Of a stretch of 64,000 nucleotides of DNA, positions 43,167 through 54,510 are shown piece by piece. Source of the stretch: Mesorhizobium sp. WSM4904 (GTDB lineage Bacteria; Pseudomonadota; Alphaproteobacteria; Rhizobiales; Rhizobiaceae); contig NZ_CP121354.1 of NCBI RefSeq assembly GCF_029674545.1, positions 4,225,001 to 4,289,000 on the forward strand. Reading direction: 5' to 3'. A program made the translations under genes and the position numbers. The notes under the pieces were generated by a model. That model was not told where the DNA came from and did no database searches. It saw only the letters and a list, made by a program, of their open reading frames with translations. Every line of letters starts with the position of its first letter. Positions within the stretch are counted from its first letter, which is position 1.

Positions 43167-44309
43167 TTGAACGAGATTCTTCACGCCGTCTTCAGCACCC
43201 AAGGGTTTGTCCTCGGCACCCTTGTGCCGTTCCTGTTCGTGCTCACCGTCGTCGTGTTCGTGCATGAGATGGGCCACTATCTCATCGGTCGCTGGTGCGG
43301 CATCGGCGTGAAGGCTTTTGCCATCGGTTTCGGCCCGGAGCTTTTCGGCTTCAACGACCGCCACGGCACGCGCTGGAAGCTTTGCGCCATACCGCTTGGC
43401 GGCTACGTCAAATTCGTCGGCGACATGAATGCGACATCGAGCCAGCCGAGCGCCGAGGAGATCGAATCGTTGACCGAGGCCGAGCGCGAGGTCGCCTTTC
43501 ACACCCAGCCGATCTGGAAGCGCGCGGCGACCGTCGTTGCCGGGCCGCTGTTCAACTTCCTGCTGACGATCGCCGTCTTTGCGGTGCTGTTTTCGCTCTA
43601 CGGCCGTCCGGTGATGGAGCCGACAGTGGCCGAAGTCACCGCTGGCAGCCCAGCCGCGCGGGCAGGCATCCAGCCCGGCGACCGATTCGTCAGGGTCGAC
43701 GGCAGCAAGGTGGAAACCTTTGCCGACGTTCAGCGCCTGGTTTCGGGCCGCGCCGGCGACGCCATCACGTTCACCATGCTGCGCGATGGCAAGGAAATCA
43801 CCGCCACGGCGACGCCGGAGCCGATGGAGCAGCAGGACGCGCTGGGCAACAAGGTCAAGGTCGCGATCATCGGCGTCGCCAACAATGCCGAGTTCGGGCA
43901 GCCGCGACTGGTCTCCTACACGCCTGCGGGCGCGCTGGCGGCGGCTGTCGAGGAAACCGGCCATGTGATCGAGCGCACCGGCCAGTTCATGAAGCGGTTT
44001 GTTATCGGGCGCGAGGATAAGTGCCAGCTGGGCGGACCGATCAAGATCGCAAAAATGTCGGGTCAGGCGGCCAAACTCGGCTTCGAGTGGCTGGTGCAGC
44101 TTGTTGCATTCCTGTCAGTCGGGATAGGGATTCTCAATCTTCTGCCGATTCCCCCTCTCGACGGCGGCCACCTGTTGTTCTACGGCGTGGAGGCCGTCAT
44201 AAGACGGCCCGTGTCGGAGCGGATGATGGAGATGGCCTACCGGACCGGTCTCCTTCTGGTGCTCGGATTTATGGGCTTCGTTTTTTGGAATGATCTGTTT
44301 GGGTGCTGA
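43167..44309 (+). CDS. rseP: RIP zinc metalloprotease RseP (site-2 protease)
   Basis: A 380-residue intramembrane protease. HEMGH (residues 33-37) lies in the first span, a PDZ domain covers about 125-215 (PAARAGIQPGDRFV), and the second active-site motif LPIPPLDGGH lies in a late span. It cleaves membrane-bound anti-sigma factors and signal-peptide remnants. The start is TTG 43167 (MNEILHAVF), with GAGGG upstream; no closer ATG in frame. It is followed by bamA, the common order. Confidence 0.95.
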   Translation: MNEILHAVFSTQGFVLGTLVPFLFVLTVVVFVHEMGHYLIGRWCGIGVKAFAIGFGPELFGFNDRHGTRWKLCAIPLGGYVKFVGDMNATSSQPSAEEIESLTEAEREVAFHTQPIWKRAATVVAGPLFNFLLTIAVFAVLFSLYGRPVMEPTVAEVTAGSPAARAGIQPGDRFVRVDGSKVETFADVQRLVSGRAGDAITFTMLRDGKEITATATPEPMEQQDALGNKVKVAIIGVANNAEFGQPRLVSYTPAGALAAAVEETGHVIERTGQFMKRFVIGREDKCQLGGPIKIAKMSGQAAKLGFEWLVQLVAFLSVGIGILNLLPIPPLDGGHLLFYGVEAVIRRPVSERMMEMAYRTGLLLVLGFMGFVFWNDLFGC

Positions 44310-44527
44310 AATCATGAAGAAATTTGGCTTCGGCCCCGGCCATATTGAGACGCCGTTTACCATGCGTGGGGATATGCGTGACACGAAAGCCACGCAACAG
44401 GGTTAAGTAAATACAAATTAACCGGGAGCCTTGCGTGTAGGGGAAATCCGGTTAATACGGTAAGGGAAAATACCGCACGTCCGGTTTTCTCGCCGTGGGG
44501 ACTACGAGAAAAAGGTACAAAAGCCCG

Positions 44528-46900
44528 ATGAAGGCAGCATCCAAGTTTCTGAGCGCCGCGTCCGCGGCGGCTTTGTCCGCCGCCCTGGTTTTGCCAGGCG
44601 CGCTCGCAGTGCAGTTCGTTGCCACATCGGTAGCAGAAGCCGCGGTCGTCAGCAGGGTCGAGGTCAGCGGCAACCAGCGTGTCGATGCCGAAACCATCCG
44701 CAATTACATTTCGATCAAGCCCGGCAAGGCCTTTTCGAGCGCCGACATCGATAGCGCCGTGAAGGCTCTGTTCGGCACCGGGCTGTTCTCGGACGTCCAG
44801 ATCAATCAGGTCGGCTCGACCCTGGTCGTCAAGGTTTCCGAATACAAGGTCGTCAACCAGGTCCTGTTCCAGGGCAACAAGAAGCTCAAGGACAACGCCC
44901 TTCAGGTGGCCATCCAGTTGAAGCCGCGCGCGACCTTCTCGCAGCAGGCGCTCGATGCAGACGTCGAGGCGGTCAAGGCCGCTTATCGGCGCATCGGCCG
45001 CGACGACGCCGCCGTGACCACCCAGATCATGGACCTCGGCGACAATCGCGTGAACGTGGTCTTCAACATCAACGAAGGCGCACGCACGCAGATCGCGGCC
45101 ATCAACTTTGTCGGCAACAGCGCCTTTTCCAGCCGCCGCCTGTCGGACGTCATCAACACCAAGCGTTCGACCTGGCTGTCCTTCGTGCTGCGCGACGACG
45201 TCTATGACGAGGACAAGCTGCGCGCCGACCAGGAATTGCTGCGCCGCTTCTACTACAATCACGGCTATGCCGACTTCCAGGTCGTCTCGGCCGTCGGCGA
45301 GTTGGATGAGGCCACCAACAAATACACGGTCACGATCACCGTGCAGGAAGGCGAGCGTTACACCTTTGGCGACATCAGCGTCGAGAGCACGATCCCCGAG
45401 GTCGACTCCAAGTCGCTCGAATCGGTGGTCGAGACCCATAAGGGCGACGTCTACAACGCCAAGGACGTCGAGGACTCGATCGTCGCGCTGACCGAAAAGG
45501 TCGCCGGTTCGGGCTATGCCTTTGCCCAGGTGACGCCGCGCGGCGACCGCAATTTCGAGAACCATACGATCTCGGTCGTCTACACCATCGACCAGGGCAC
45601 CAAGGCCTATATCGAGCGCATCGAAATCCGCGGCAACGACCGCACGCGCGACTATGTCATCCGCCGCGAATTCGACGTCAGCGAAGGCGACGCCTTCAAC
45701 CAGGTTCTCATTCAGCGCGCGAAGAAGCGGCTGGAAGCGCTCGATTATTTTGAGAAAGTCGATATCTCGACTGTTCCTGGGTCGGCGCCCGACCAGGTTG
45801 TCCTGGTCGTCGACGTGGTCGAGAAGTCGACCGGCGAGTTCTCGATCGGCGCCGGCTATTCGACGGGTGGCGATACGCCTGGCCCATCCATCGAAGGTTC
45901 GATCACCGAGCGCAACTTCCTCGGCCGCGGCCAATACATCAAGCTGTCGGCCGGCGGCGGCAGGCATTCGCGCGACTACGCCCTCTCCTTCACGGAGCCG
46001 TATTTCCTCGGCCGGCGCATCGCGGCGGGCTTCGATATCTACAAGTCGACGCGTGAGTACGATCACTACGATACGGACACGACCGGGGCAACCATTCGCT
46101 TCGGCCTGCCGATCACCGACAGCATCTCGACGCAGCTGGCGTATAACATTGCGCAAGAGAAGTATTCGCTGTCCGACGGCTGCGATCCGAACGGGGACGG
46201 GGTACCTGACGCGCCCTGCGTCGTGTCGCCGGCGATCCTTGATGGTATCCAAGAGAGCCCATGGGTCAAATCTTCGGTCAGCCTTGGGCTGGTCTACAAC
46301 ACCATCGACGACATGAAGAACCCGCATGAGGGTCTCTACATCACCGGCACGACCGAGGTCGCCGGTCTGGGCGGCGACGCCAAGTGGGTGAAGCTGACCG
46401 GGCGCGCGAGTGTCTATCAGACCTTGTCCGAGCAGCTCGACCTGGTCGGCCTGGTGTCGGGTGGCGCCGGTTATGTTGCGGGCTACGGCAATGGCGACCT
46501 GCGCATCTTCGACCACTTCCAGAGCAACGACCGCATGATCCGCGGTTTCGCCTATGGCGGCATCGGCCCGATCGCCAGCGACACCAGCGGCGATCATCTC
46601 GGCGGTACGACCTATTTCAATGCCTCGGCGGAAGCCCAGTTCCCGCTGCCGGTCATTCCGGAGAGCTTCGGCCTGCGCGGCGCGGTGTTCGCCGACGCGG
46701 CAACGCTTTACGGCAGCAAGCTCGATCCGAGCTTGGTAAAGGCAGGCTCGGCTGACATGCATCTGCGCGCTTCGGTCGGTGTCGGCCTGATGTGGGCTTC
46801 GCCGTTCGGCCCGATCCGCATCGACTATGCGATCCCGGTCGAGAAGCAGCCTGGCGACGACGTGCAGGAATTCAACTTCGGTATTGCAACTCGTTTCTAA
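44528..46900 (+). CDS. bamA: Outer membrane protein assembly factor BamA
   Basis: A 790-residue Omp85 protein. The signal peptide ends near residue 38 (VAEAA). Five POTRA domains run from about 38 to 435, and the 16-strand barrel occupies about 450-790, ending in the outer-membrane C-terminal Phe (FGIATRF). The barrel carries the IRGF-like MIRGFAYGGIG on strand-loop 6. One loop contains a cysteine-bracketed motif CDPNGDGVPDAPC at 552-564, resembling a calcium-binding repeat. The start ATG 44528 is preceded by an in-frame GTG 11 codons earlier. It is an essential gene of this envelope cluster. Confidence 0.97.
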   Translation: MKAASKFLSAASAAALSAALVLPGALAVQFVATSVAEAAVVSRVEVSGNQRVDAETIRNYISIKPGKAFSSADIDSAVKALFGTGLFSDVQINQVGSTLVVKVSEYKVVNQVLFQGNKKLKDNALQVAIQLKPRATFSQQALDADVEAVKAAYRRIGRDDAAVTTQIMDLGDNRVNVVFNINEGARTQIAAINFVGNSAFSSRRLSDVINTKRSTWLSFVLRDDVYDEDKLRADQELLRRFYYNHGYADFQVVSAVGELDEATNKYTVTITVQEGERYTFGDISVESTIPEVDSKSLESVVETHKGDVYNAKDVEDSIVALTEKVAGSGYAFAQVTPRGDRNFENHTISVVYTIDQGTKAYIERIEIRGNDRTRDYVIRREFDVSEGDAFNQVLIQRAKKRLEALDYFEKVDISTVPGSAPDQVVLVVDVVEKSTGEFSIGAGYSTGGDTPGPSIEGSITERNFLGRGQYIKLSAGGGRHSRDYALSFTEPYFLGRRIAAGFDIYKSTREYDHYDTDTTGATIRFGLPITDSISTQLAYNIAQEKYSLSDGCDPNGDGVPDAPCVVSPAILDGIQESPWVKSSVSLGLVYNTIDDMKNPHEGLYITGTTEVAGLGGDAKWVKLTGRASVYQTLSEQLDLVGLVSGGAGYVAGYGNGDLRIFDHFQSNDRMIRGFAYGGIGPIASDTSGDHLGGTTYFNASAEAQFPLPVIPESFGLRGAVFADAATLYGSKLDPSLVKAGSADMHLRASVGVGLMWASPFGPIRIDYAIPVEKQPGDDVQEFNFGIATRF

Positions 46901-46917
46901 TCCGCGGGTTACGATGT

Positions 46918-46942
46918 TTCCGGGCCGTCTGGCGGCCCGGAA
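46918..46942. promoter_or_regulatory. Intercistronic hairpin between bamA and lpxD
   Basis: Perfect 10-bp arms TTCCGGGCCG/CGGCCCGGAA with a TCTGG loop, 18 bp after the bamA stop. No T-run follows, so it probably separates or stabilises mRNA segments rather than terminating. Confidence 0.6.
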
Positions 46943-46978
46943 TGGACTGATCCGACCTAGCTGGATAATGTTTGTGGA

Positions 46979-48034
46979 ATGACCGATCCGGTGTTCTTCG
47001 CGCCTTCACGCCGGTATACGGCTGGCGAGGTCGCGAATCTGACCGGCGCCAATCTCATTGATGCCTCGCAGGCCGATATCGCTATCGAAGCGTTGGCGCC
47101 CGCCAATGAGGGCGGTGACGGTGCGCTCGTCTTCGTCGACGGCAAACGCAACTTCGCTTTGATGCAGTCGCTCAAGGCGGCAGCGGTGCTGTGCCCCGCG
47201 GACTTTGCCACCAGAGCCCCGCAGGGGATCGCGGTGCTGGTGCATCCGCGCCCGCAGCAGGCCTTCGCGATGGTCGGGCGGCTGCTCTTTCCGCAAGCCT
47301 CGACTCCAGGGCCGATGACCGGCGAAACCGGCGTTTCGCCGGTGGCGCATATCGATCCGTCCGCGCATGTCGAGGCCGGAGCGATCGTGGAGGCAGGCGC
47401 GGTGATCGGTCCCGGTGCTTCCATAGGCGCCGGCACGGTCATTGCGCCGCATGCCGTCATCGGCCGCTCCTGCAAGATAGGCCGCGATGGTTACGTCGGC
47501 CCGGGCGCCAGCATCCAATATGCGCTGATCGGCAACCGCGTCATCATTCATGGCGGCGCAAGGATCGGCCAGGACGGCTTCGGCTTCGTGGCCGGCGCCA
47601 AGGGACCTGAGCGCGTGCCGCAGATCGGCCGCGTCATCATCCAGGACGACGTCGAGATCGGCTCCAACTCGACCGTCGATCGCGGCGCGATGTCCGACAC
47701 GGTCATCGGACAGGGCACCAAGATCGACAATCTGGTGCAGATCGCCCACAACGTTCGCATCGGCCGCAATTGCATTATAGCCGGGCTTTCGGGTATTTCC
47801 GGTTCCGTCGTCGTCGGCGACAACGTCACCATGGGTGGCGGTGTCGGCCTCGCCGATCATTTGACCATCGGCCCGGGAGCCAAGCTTGCTGCGAGAAGTG
47901 GATTCATGAGCAACGTGCCGGCGGGCGAGGTCTGGGGAGGCTATCCGGCGCAGCCGATGGCGGAAGCGATGCGCGAGATCGCGATGCTGCGCAGACTGGC
48001 CAGGACGCGCAAGCAGGGCGACGGAAATGGCTGA
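46979..48034 (+). CDS. lpxD: UDP-3-O-(3-hydroxyacyl)glucosamine N-acyltransferase
   Basis: A 351-residue left-handed beta-helix enzyme adding the N-linked acyl chain in lipid A synthesis. The N-terminal uridine-binding domain covers about 1-105. Hexapeptide repeats run from about 110 to 320, including [14 protein letters not shown] with the catalytic His. It ends in a basic helix ([16 protein letters not shown]). It overlaps fabZ by 8 bp. The order lpxD-fabZ-lpxA is standard. Confidence 0.97.
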   Translation: MTDPVFFAPSRRYTAGEVANLTGANLIDASQADIAIEALAPANEGGDGALVFVDGKRNFALMQSLKAAAVLCPADFATRAPQGIAVLVHPRPQQAFAMVGRLLFPQASTPGPMTGETGVSPVAHIDPSAHVEAGAIVEAGAVIGPGASIGAGTVIAPHAVIGRSCKIGRDGYVGPGASIQYALIGNRVIIHGGARIGQDGFGFVAGAKGPERVPQIGRVIIQDDVEIGSNSTVDRGAMSDTVIGQGTKIDNLVQIAHNVRIGRNCIIAGLSGISGSVVVGDNVTMGGGVGLADHLTIGPGAKLAARSGFMSNVPAGEVWGGYPAQPMAEAMREIAMLRRLARTRKQGDGNG

Positions 48035-48485
48035 CATGGTGGCGACGACACTCGAAGCGGTTGACATAATGGGGCTCATGAAGCTCCTGCCGCACCGCTA
48101 TCCGTTCCTGATGATCGACCGCATCGTCGATATCGACGGCAACGACTCGGCCGTCGGCATCAAGAACGTGACCATCAACGAGCCGCATTTCCAGGGCCAT
48201 TTCCCGGAACATCCGGTGATGCCTGGTGTGCTGATCATCGAGGCCATGGCTCAGACGGCCGGCGCGATCTGCATCCGCAGCCTCAACACGGAAAAGCCGT
48301 CGCTGGTTTATTTCCTGACAATCGACAACGCGAAATTCCGCAAGCCGGTCGGTCCAGGCGACCAGTTGAAGATCCACGTCAAGAAAATCAAGATGCGCGG
48401 CAACCTGCTCAAATTCGCTTGCGAAGCCATGGTGGACGGAGCGAAGGCGGCGGAGGCCGAGATTTCGGCCATGGTTGCCGGCTGA
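48027..48485 (+). CDS. fabZ: 3-hydroxyacyl-ACP dehydratase FabZ
   Basis: A 152-residue hot-dog-fold enzyme of fatty acid synthesis. The catalytic His is H58 in [11 protein letters not shown] and Glu E72 is in [21 protein letters not shown] near the start is typical. The start MADMVATT overlaps lpxD by 8 bp. A position between lpxD and lpxA balances flux of hydroxyacyl-ACP into lipid A or phospholipid. Confidence 0.97.
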   Translation: MADMVATTLEAVDIMGLMKLLPHRYPFLMIDRIVDIDGNDSAVGIKNVTINEPHFQGHFPEHPVMPGVLIIEAMAQTAGAICIRSLNTEKPSLVYFLTIDNAKFRKPVGPGDQLKIHVKKIKMRGNLLKFACEAMVDGAKAAEAEISAMVAG

Positions 48486-48494
48486 CGGTTCAAA

Positions 48495-49334
48495 ATGCTT
48501 ATGAAAATTCAGACGTCAATCCATCCTTCCGCGGTCGTCGAAGACGGCGCCCAGCTCGGCGAAGGCGTCCGCATCGGGCCGTTCTGCCATGTGAACGCCG
48601 ACGCGGTGATCGGCGACCGGGTCGAGCTGGTCAGCCACGTCTCGGTGATGGGCGCGACCACCATCGGTGCCGCGACCAAGGTCTACCCGATGGCGATACT
48701 GGGTGGCCCGCCGCAGAACACCAAGCATAAGGGCGGCCGCACCACGCTGGTCATCGGCGAGAGCTGCACGATCCGCGAGGGCGTCACCATGCATCTCGGC
48801 ACGGATTCCAGCCGTGGTGAGACGATCGTGGGCGACAACGGCAATTTCCTTGCCTACGCCCACATCGCCCACGATTGCGTCGTCGGCAAGAACGCCACTT
48901 TTGCCAACGGGGCAACGCTCGGCGGACACTGCGAGATCGGCGACAACGTCTATATCGGTGGCCTCACTGCGGTTCATCAGTTTGTCCGCGTCGGTGACAA
49001 CGCCTTCATCGGCGGCTGCTCGGCCGTCGTCGGCGACGTCATCCCTTATGCGATCGCCGTCGGCAATCGCGCCAAGCTGCGCGGCCTCAACATCATCGGG
49101 CTGAAGCGTTCCGGTCTGCCGCGTGCGGAAATCTACCTGCTGCGCAAGGCTTACCGGACGATTTTCGACCGCTCCCGGACCGTTGGCGAGAATGTGGAAA
49201 TCGCCAAGGTGGAATTCGCCGCGTCGCCAACGGCCATGAAAATTATTGATTTCGTCACCAGCCGCGGCAAGCGGCATTATGCCGTCCCGCCGCTCAAGGG
49301 TGGCGACGATGACGACGGCGATGACGAGGGCTGA
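48495..49334 (+). CDS. lpxA: UDP-N-acetylglucosamine acyltransferase
   Basis: A 279-residue trimeric beta-helix enzyme catalysing the first step of lipid A synthesis. Hexapeptide repeats start at IHPSAVVEDGAQLG. The catalytic His is in LAYAHIAHDC, and GGLTAVHQFVRVG follows. A second ATG two codons later (MKIQTS) could be the true start. The C-terminal tail ends in an acidic run (DDDDGDD). Its 3' end overlaps the lpxI start by 26 bp. Confidence 0.97.
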   Translation: MLMKIQTSIHPSAVVEDGAQLGEGVRIGPFCHVNADAVIGDRVELVSHVSVMGATTIGAATKVYPMAILGGPPQNTKHKGGRTTLVIGESCTIREGVTMHLGTDSSRGETIVGDNGNFLAYAHIAHDCVVGKNATFANGATLGGHCEIGDNVYIGGLTAVHQFVRVGDNAFIGGCSAVVGDVIPYAIAVGNRAKLRGLNIIGLKRSGLPRAEIYLLRKAYRTIFDRSRTVGENVEIAKVEFAASPTAMKIIDFVTSRGKRHYAVPPLKGGDDDDGDDEG

Positions 49335-50223
49335 GCCCACCGACACAAGGCTTGCACTCGCGCCGGGCTCCAGGGTCGGCATCATTGCCGGCGGCGGCAG
49401 CCTGCCTGTGGAAGTCGCCGACGGTCTCGCAGCTCACGGCTATTCGCCCTTCATTCTGTTGATGGAAGGTGAGGCTGACCGCAAGCAGCAGCTTGGCCGA
49501 TACGAGCACGTTACCATGGCTCTCGAGCAGATCGGTTCCCTGGTGTCGACGCTGAAACGCCACCGCGTCACCCATCTGGTCCTCGCCGGCGAGATCAAGC
49601 GCAGGCCAAGGCTAGGCAACATGCGCCCCAGCCTCGGATTGCTGGCGATCGTACCGTCGGTGATCGTCGCGCTGGCGCGCGGCGATGACGGACTTCTGAA
49701 GGTTCTGACGCGGGGCCTCGAAAAGCGCGGTATCAAGGTGGTCGGCGCGCATGAGGTCGTCCCCGAACTGACCGCCGCAGAAGGCACGCTGACGGCCGCC
49801 GGACCAAAGCAATCGGATTGGCGCGATATCGAGGCGGGCCGTGCGGCGGCCAAGGCGATCGGTGCGCTCGACATCGGCCAGGCGGCGATTGCGGTCGGAG
49901 GAAGGGTGATCGCGCTGGAAGGCATCGAAGGCACCAAGGGCCTGCTCGAGCGGGCGCGGGAATTGCGCGGGCATGGCAGGCTCGCCGGAAAGACGCGCGG
50001 CGTTCTCGTCAAATGCGCCAAGCCAGGTCAGGAGTTGCGCGCCGACTTGCCTTCGATAGGCCCGCAGACGGTCGAGGCCGCACATGCCGCCGGCCTGGCC
50101 GGCATAGCCGTCGAGGCGGGCCGCTCGCTCATTCTCGAAGGTCCCGAGGCATTATTGCGAGCCAATGCGCTTGGCCTGTTCATTGTCGGTCTCGCCGCAG
50201 AGGAGCCGGCCGATGGCCGGTGA
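49309..50223 (+). CDS. lpxI: UDP-2,3-diacylglucosamine pyrophosphatase LpxI
   Basis: A 304-residue DUF1009 protein that hydrolyses UDP-2,3-diacylglucosamine to lipid X in bacteria that lack LpxH, as alphaproteobacteria do. The N-terminal GIIAGGGSLPVEVAD is the family start. Later blocks are LVLAGEIKRRP and the C-terminal GTKGLLERARELRG and VLVKCAKPGQ. I chose ATG 49309, 5 nt after AGGGTGG; ATG 49321 is possible. It overlaps lpxA and, at the other end, lpxB by 11 bp. Confidence 0.95.
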   Translation: MTTAMTRAEPTDTRLALAPGSRVGIIAGGGSLPVEVADGLAAHGYSPFILLMEGEADRKQQLGRYEHVTMALEQIGSLVSTLKRHRVTHLVLAGEIKRRPRLGNMRPSLGLLAIVPSVIVALARGDDGLLKVLTRGLEKRGIKVVGAHEVVPELTAAEGTLTAAGPKQSDWRDIEAGRAAAKAIGALDIGQAAIAVGGRVIALEGIEGTKGLLERARELRGHGRLAGKTRGVLVKCAKPGQELRADLPSIGPQTVEAAHAAGLAGIAVEAGRSLILEGPEALLRANALGLFIVGLAAEEPADGR

Positions 50224-51394
50224 GAAACCGCTCAAGGTCGCCGTCGTCGCCGGCGAGGAGTCGGGCGACCTGCTTGGCGCCGACATCGTGCGCGCGCTGG
50301 AAAAGACCACCGGTCGCAAGATCCAGCTTGTCGGCATTGGCGGCCGGCACCTGCAGGAACTGGGGCTGACACCGCTCTTCGACGGCAGCGAGATCGCGCT
50401 GATGGGCTTCAGCGCCGTCTTGCGCGACCTGCCGCGGCTGATGCGCCGGATCAGCCAGACGGCCGCCATCATCGCGGCGGAACGGCCGGACTGCCTGATC
50501 ACCATCGACAGCCCCGACTTTTCGCTGCGGGTCGCCAAGAAGGTGCGTGCCGCCGCGCCCGCCATCCCGATCGTCCACTATGTGTGCCCAAGCGTGTGGG
50601 CATGGCGGCCGGGCAGGGCGGTGGCGATGAGGCCTTATGTCGACCACATCCTCTGCATTTTGCCTTTCGAGGTGAAGGCGCTTGCCCGCCTCGGCGGGCC
50701 GCCCGGCACTTATGTCGGCCACCGGCTGACGCGGGACCCCGGGGTGCTTGGCGCCGCCAAGGCGCAGGCCTTGCCGCGCGACCTGCCGGAGGATCGCGTC
50801 AAGACGCTGCTCGTGCTGCCGGGCTCGCGCCGCGGCGAGGTGCGGCGGCTGATCGAGCCTTTCGGCAAGGCCATGTCGGTCCTGCGCCAGCGCGGCCATC
50901 GGTTGCGCCTGCTGCTGCCGACGGTGCCGCATGTCGCCGATCTGGTGAAAACGTCGGTCGCAAGCTGGGACGAGAAGCCTGAGATCATCACCGATCCGGA
51001 GCGGAAATGGCAGGCCTTCGGCAAGGCCGATGCGGCTCTGATCGCGTCCGGAACCGTTTCGCTGGAACTGGCGCTTTGCGGCGTTCCGATGGTCTCCAGC
51101 TACAAGCTCGATCCGATCGCGCGTCTCATTTCCCGATATCTGGTGACCACCTGGTCGGCGCTGCTGCCCAACCTGATTTCGGACCGGACGCTGATCCCGG
51201 AATTCTACAATCAATATGTCCGGCCGGAGAACCTGGCGCGTCAGTTGGAAGCGCTGTTTGCCGATACCGGCATGCGCGCCTGGCAGAAGGCGGGCTTCGC
51301 CGAGATCGTAAGGCGCATGGCAACCGAGAGGCCTTCCGGTGAGATCGCGGCGGAAGTCGTGATGGGGTGCATCAAGAAAGCGAATAGGGAGTAG
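50213..51394 (+). CDS. lpxB: Lipid-A-disaccharide synthase
   Basis: A 393-residue GT-B glycosyltransferase condensing lipid X with UDP-diacylglucosamine. The N-terminal KVAVVAGEESGDLLGAD and the middle YVCPSVWAWRPGR and LPGSRRGEVRRL are diagnostic. The C-terminal SGTVSLELALCGVPMV is the sugar-nucleotide site. ATG 50213 follows AGAGGAG; an in-frame start 16 codons earlier has none. The last codons (KANRE and the stop) lie inside a tandem repeat arm. Confidence 0.97.
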   Translation: MAGEKPLKVAVVAGEESGDLLGADIVRALEKTTGRKIQLVGIGGRHLQELGLTPLFDGSEIALMGFSAVLRDLPRLMRRISQTAAIIAAERPDCLITIDSPDFSLRVAKKVRAAAPAIPIVHYVCPSVWAWRPGRAVAMRPYVDHILCILPFEVKALARLGGPPGTYVGHRLTRDPGVLGAAKAQALPRDLPEDRVKTLLVLPGSRRGEVRRLIEPFGKAMSVLRQRGHRLRLLLPTVPHVADLVKTSVASWDEKPEIITDPERKWQAFGKADAALIASGTVSLELALCGVPMVSSYKLDPIARLISRYLVTTWSALLPNLISDRTLIPEFYNQYVRPENLARQLEALFADTGMRAWQKAGFAEIVRRMATERPSGEIAAEVVMGCIKKANRE

Positions 51395-51474
51395 CGAATA
51401 GCGAGTAGGGGTTGGGATGCCGCCCGGCGCCCCGGTCTTCTTTCCCTATTCGCTATTCCCCATTCGCTACTCGC

Positions 51475-51475
<1 letters not shown>
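51380..51475. repeat. Imperfect inverted repeat of GCGAATAGSGAGTAG-like units between lpxB and gltA
   Basis: The left arm (51380-51411) holds three tandem variants of GCGAATAG/GCGAGTAG. The right arm (51444-51475) holds the complementary CTATTCGC/CTACTCGC units. The complement of the right arm aligns with the left over 32 bp with a few mismatches. The arms overlap the lpxB stop and touch the gltA stop, so the folded RNA could terminate both convergent genes. Confidence 0.75.
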
Positions 51476-52803
<1,328 letters not shown>

Positions 52804-52984
52804 TGCAAACTCCTTTTGTTTCCTCATGCCGGCAAGGCAATTCCTGCAAACGACACGTCGAAATCACCGGAATGCGCGAACTTGCCACCGCATTTTAAGG
52901 GGGTGCGTGCCAGATTGGGCCAAGGCCTAATGTTGCACTGCGAAACACACCTTTCAATGCCAATCTTCTTGGGCCAGTTCGCTC

Positions 52985-54409
52985 CTAATCGATTTGATCT
53001 CCAATCCGCGCTAGACTTTCGTCGCGTCCCAGCACGGCAAGCACGTCGAACACGCCGGGCGATGTGCTTCGACCGGTGAGCGCGGCTCTCAGCGGTTGGG
53101 CCACGGCGCCGAGCTTGTGACCGCCGGTCTGCGCAAAGTTGCGAATAGCGGCTTCCGCGGCTGCGGCGTTCCATTCGCCGGCGACCGCCGCGAGCGCGTC
53201 ATGAGCGCCGCGCAGAATGGCGCGCGCGTCGCCGCCAAGCAACCCGGCCGCCTTCTCGTCGAGCTGCAGCGGCCGATCCGCGAAGAGGAAGGCGGCTCCA
53301 TCGACGAGTTCGACCAACGTCTTTGCACGCTCCTTGAGGCCGGGCATGGCGGCAAGCAGCTGCGCCTTGCGCCTGTCGTCGAGCTTTGCCGCGAGCGCCA
53401 GTCCGCCCTCGAGATAGGGCAGGGTGGCGACGAAGATGTCGAAGAGAGCCTTGTCGTCCATCTTGCGCATATGGACGCCGTTCAGCGCCTCGAGCTTGGC
53501 GAAATCGAAGCGGGCGGCGCCCTTGTTGACGTCGCCGATGTCGAACCAAGCGATCATGTCCTCGATCGACATGACCTCGTCGTCGCCATGGCTCCAGCCG
53601 AGCCTGGCCAGATAGTTGAGCAGGGCCTCAGGCAGGTAGCCCATGGCGCGATAGGCCTCGACGCCGAGCGCGCCATGGCGCTTCGACAGCTTGGCGCCGT
53701 CGGCGCCATGAATCAGCGGGATGTGCGACATCGACGGCACCGCCCAGCCCATGGCGTTGTAGATGACGGTCTGGCGCGCGGCGTTGGTCAGATGGTCGTC
53801 GCCGCGGATGATGTGCGTGACGCCCATGTCGTGGTCGTCGACGACAACGGCATGCATGTAGGTCGGGTTGCCGTCCGAGCGCAGGATGATGAAGTCGTCG
53901 AGGTCCTTGTTCGGGAAGCGCACCTCGCCCTGCACGCGGTCGTGCACGACGGTCTCGCCCTCGGTCGGCGCCTTGATGCGGATGGCGCCCTTGACGCCGG
54001 GAGGCGCCTCGGACGGGTCGCGGTCGCGCCACTGCCCGTTGTAGCGCGGCGGCAGGCCCTTGGCTCGCGCTGCCTCGCGCATCGCCTCCAACTCGGCAGG
54101 CGTCTCGTAGCTGTAATAGGCCTTGCCCAGGCGCACGAGCTCCTCGGCCACCTCGCGGTGGCGCGGCGCGCGCTCGAACTGCGATACGGCCTCGCCGTCC
54201 CATGAGAGACCGAGCCAAGTCAGCCCGTCAAGGATGGCGGCCGTCGCCGCCTCGGTAGAGCGCTCGCGATCGGTGTCCTCGATGCGCAGCAGCATCGTGC
54301 CGCCCGTGTGCTTGGCGTAGAGCCAATTGAACAGCGCCGTGCGCGCGCCGCCGATATGCAGGTAGCCGGTGGGCGAGGGGGCAAAACGGGTGACGACCTT
54401 GTCGGACAT
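52985..54409 (-). CDS. gltX: Glutamyl-tRNA synthetase
   Basis: A 474-residue class I synthetase. The HIGH-type motif is HIGG at 18-21 in [13 protein letters not shown], and the KMSKS-type motif is KLSKR at 240-244. A [12 protein letters not shown] segment and the all-helical anticodon-binding C-terminal half follow. gatC and gatA in this window agree with a non-discriminating enzyme that also charges tRNA(Gln), but whether a second gltX exists cannot be seen. It is divergent from comEC. Confidence 0.97.
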   Translation of the reverse strand: MSDKVVTRFAPSPTGYLHIGGARTALFNWLYAKHTGGTMLLRIEDTDRERSTEAATAAILDGLTWLGLSWDGEAVSQFERAPRHREVAEELVRLGKAYYSYETPAELEAMREAARAKGLPPRYNGQWRDRDPSEAPPGVKGAIRIKAPTEGETVVHDRVQGEVRFPNKDLDDFIILRSDGNPTYMHAVVVDDHDMGVTHIIRGDDHLTNAARQTVIYNAMGWAVPSMSHIPLIHGADGAKLSKRHGALGVEAYRAMGYLPEALLNYLARLGWSHGDDEVMSIEDMIAWFDIGDVNKGAARFDFAKLEALNGVHMRKMDDKALFDIFVATLPYLEGGLALAAKLDDRRKAQLLAAMPGLKERAKTLVELVDGAAFLFADRPLQLDEKAAGLLGGDARAILRGAHDALAAVAGEWNAAAAEAAIRNFAQTGGHKLGAVAQPLRAALTGRSTSPGVFDVLAVLGRDESLARIGDQID

Positions 54410-54510
54410 GGAACTCTCAGGGTGGCACTGAAGCAGGCGTGATTGCGCGGACTTTCGCGCGGTCGGCGTTCATGTAGCATAGGAGGTCTGGGGCGCAAGG
54501 GGCAGACCCG

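Noticed and set aside
44357-46762. 801-codon minus-strand ORF over bamA
   Set aside because: Shadow of bamA; rich in Val, Ala, Asp and Arg without any recognisable motif.
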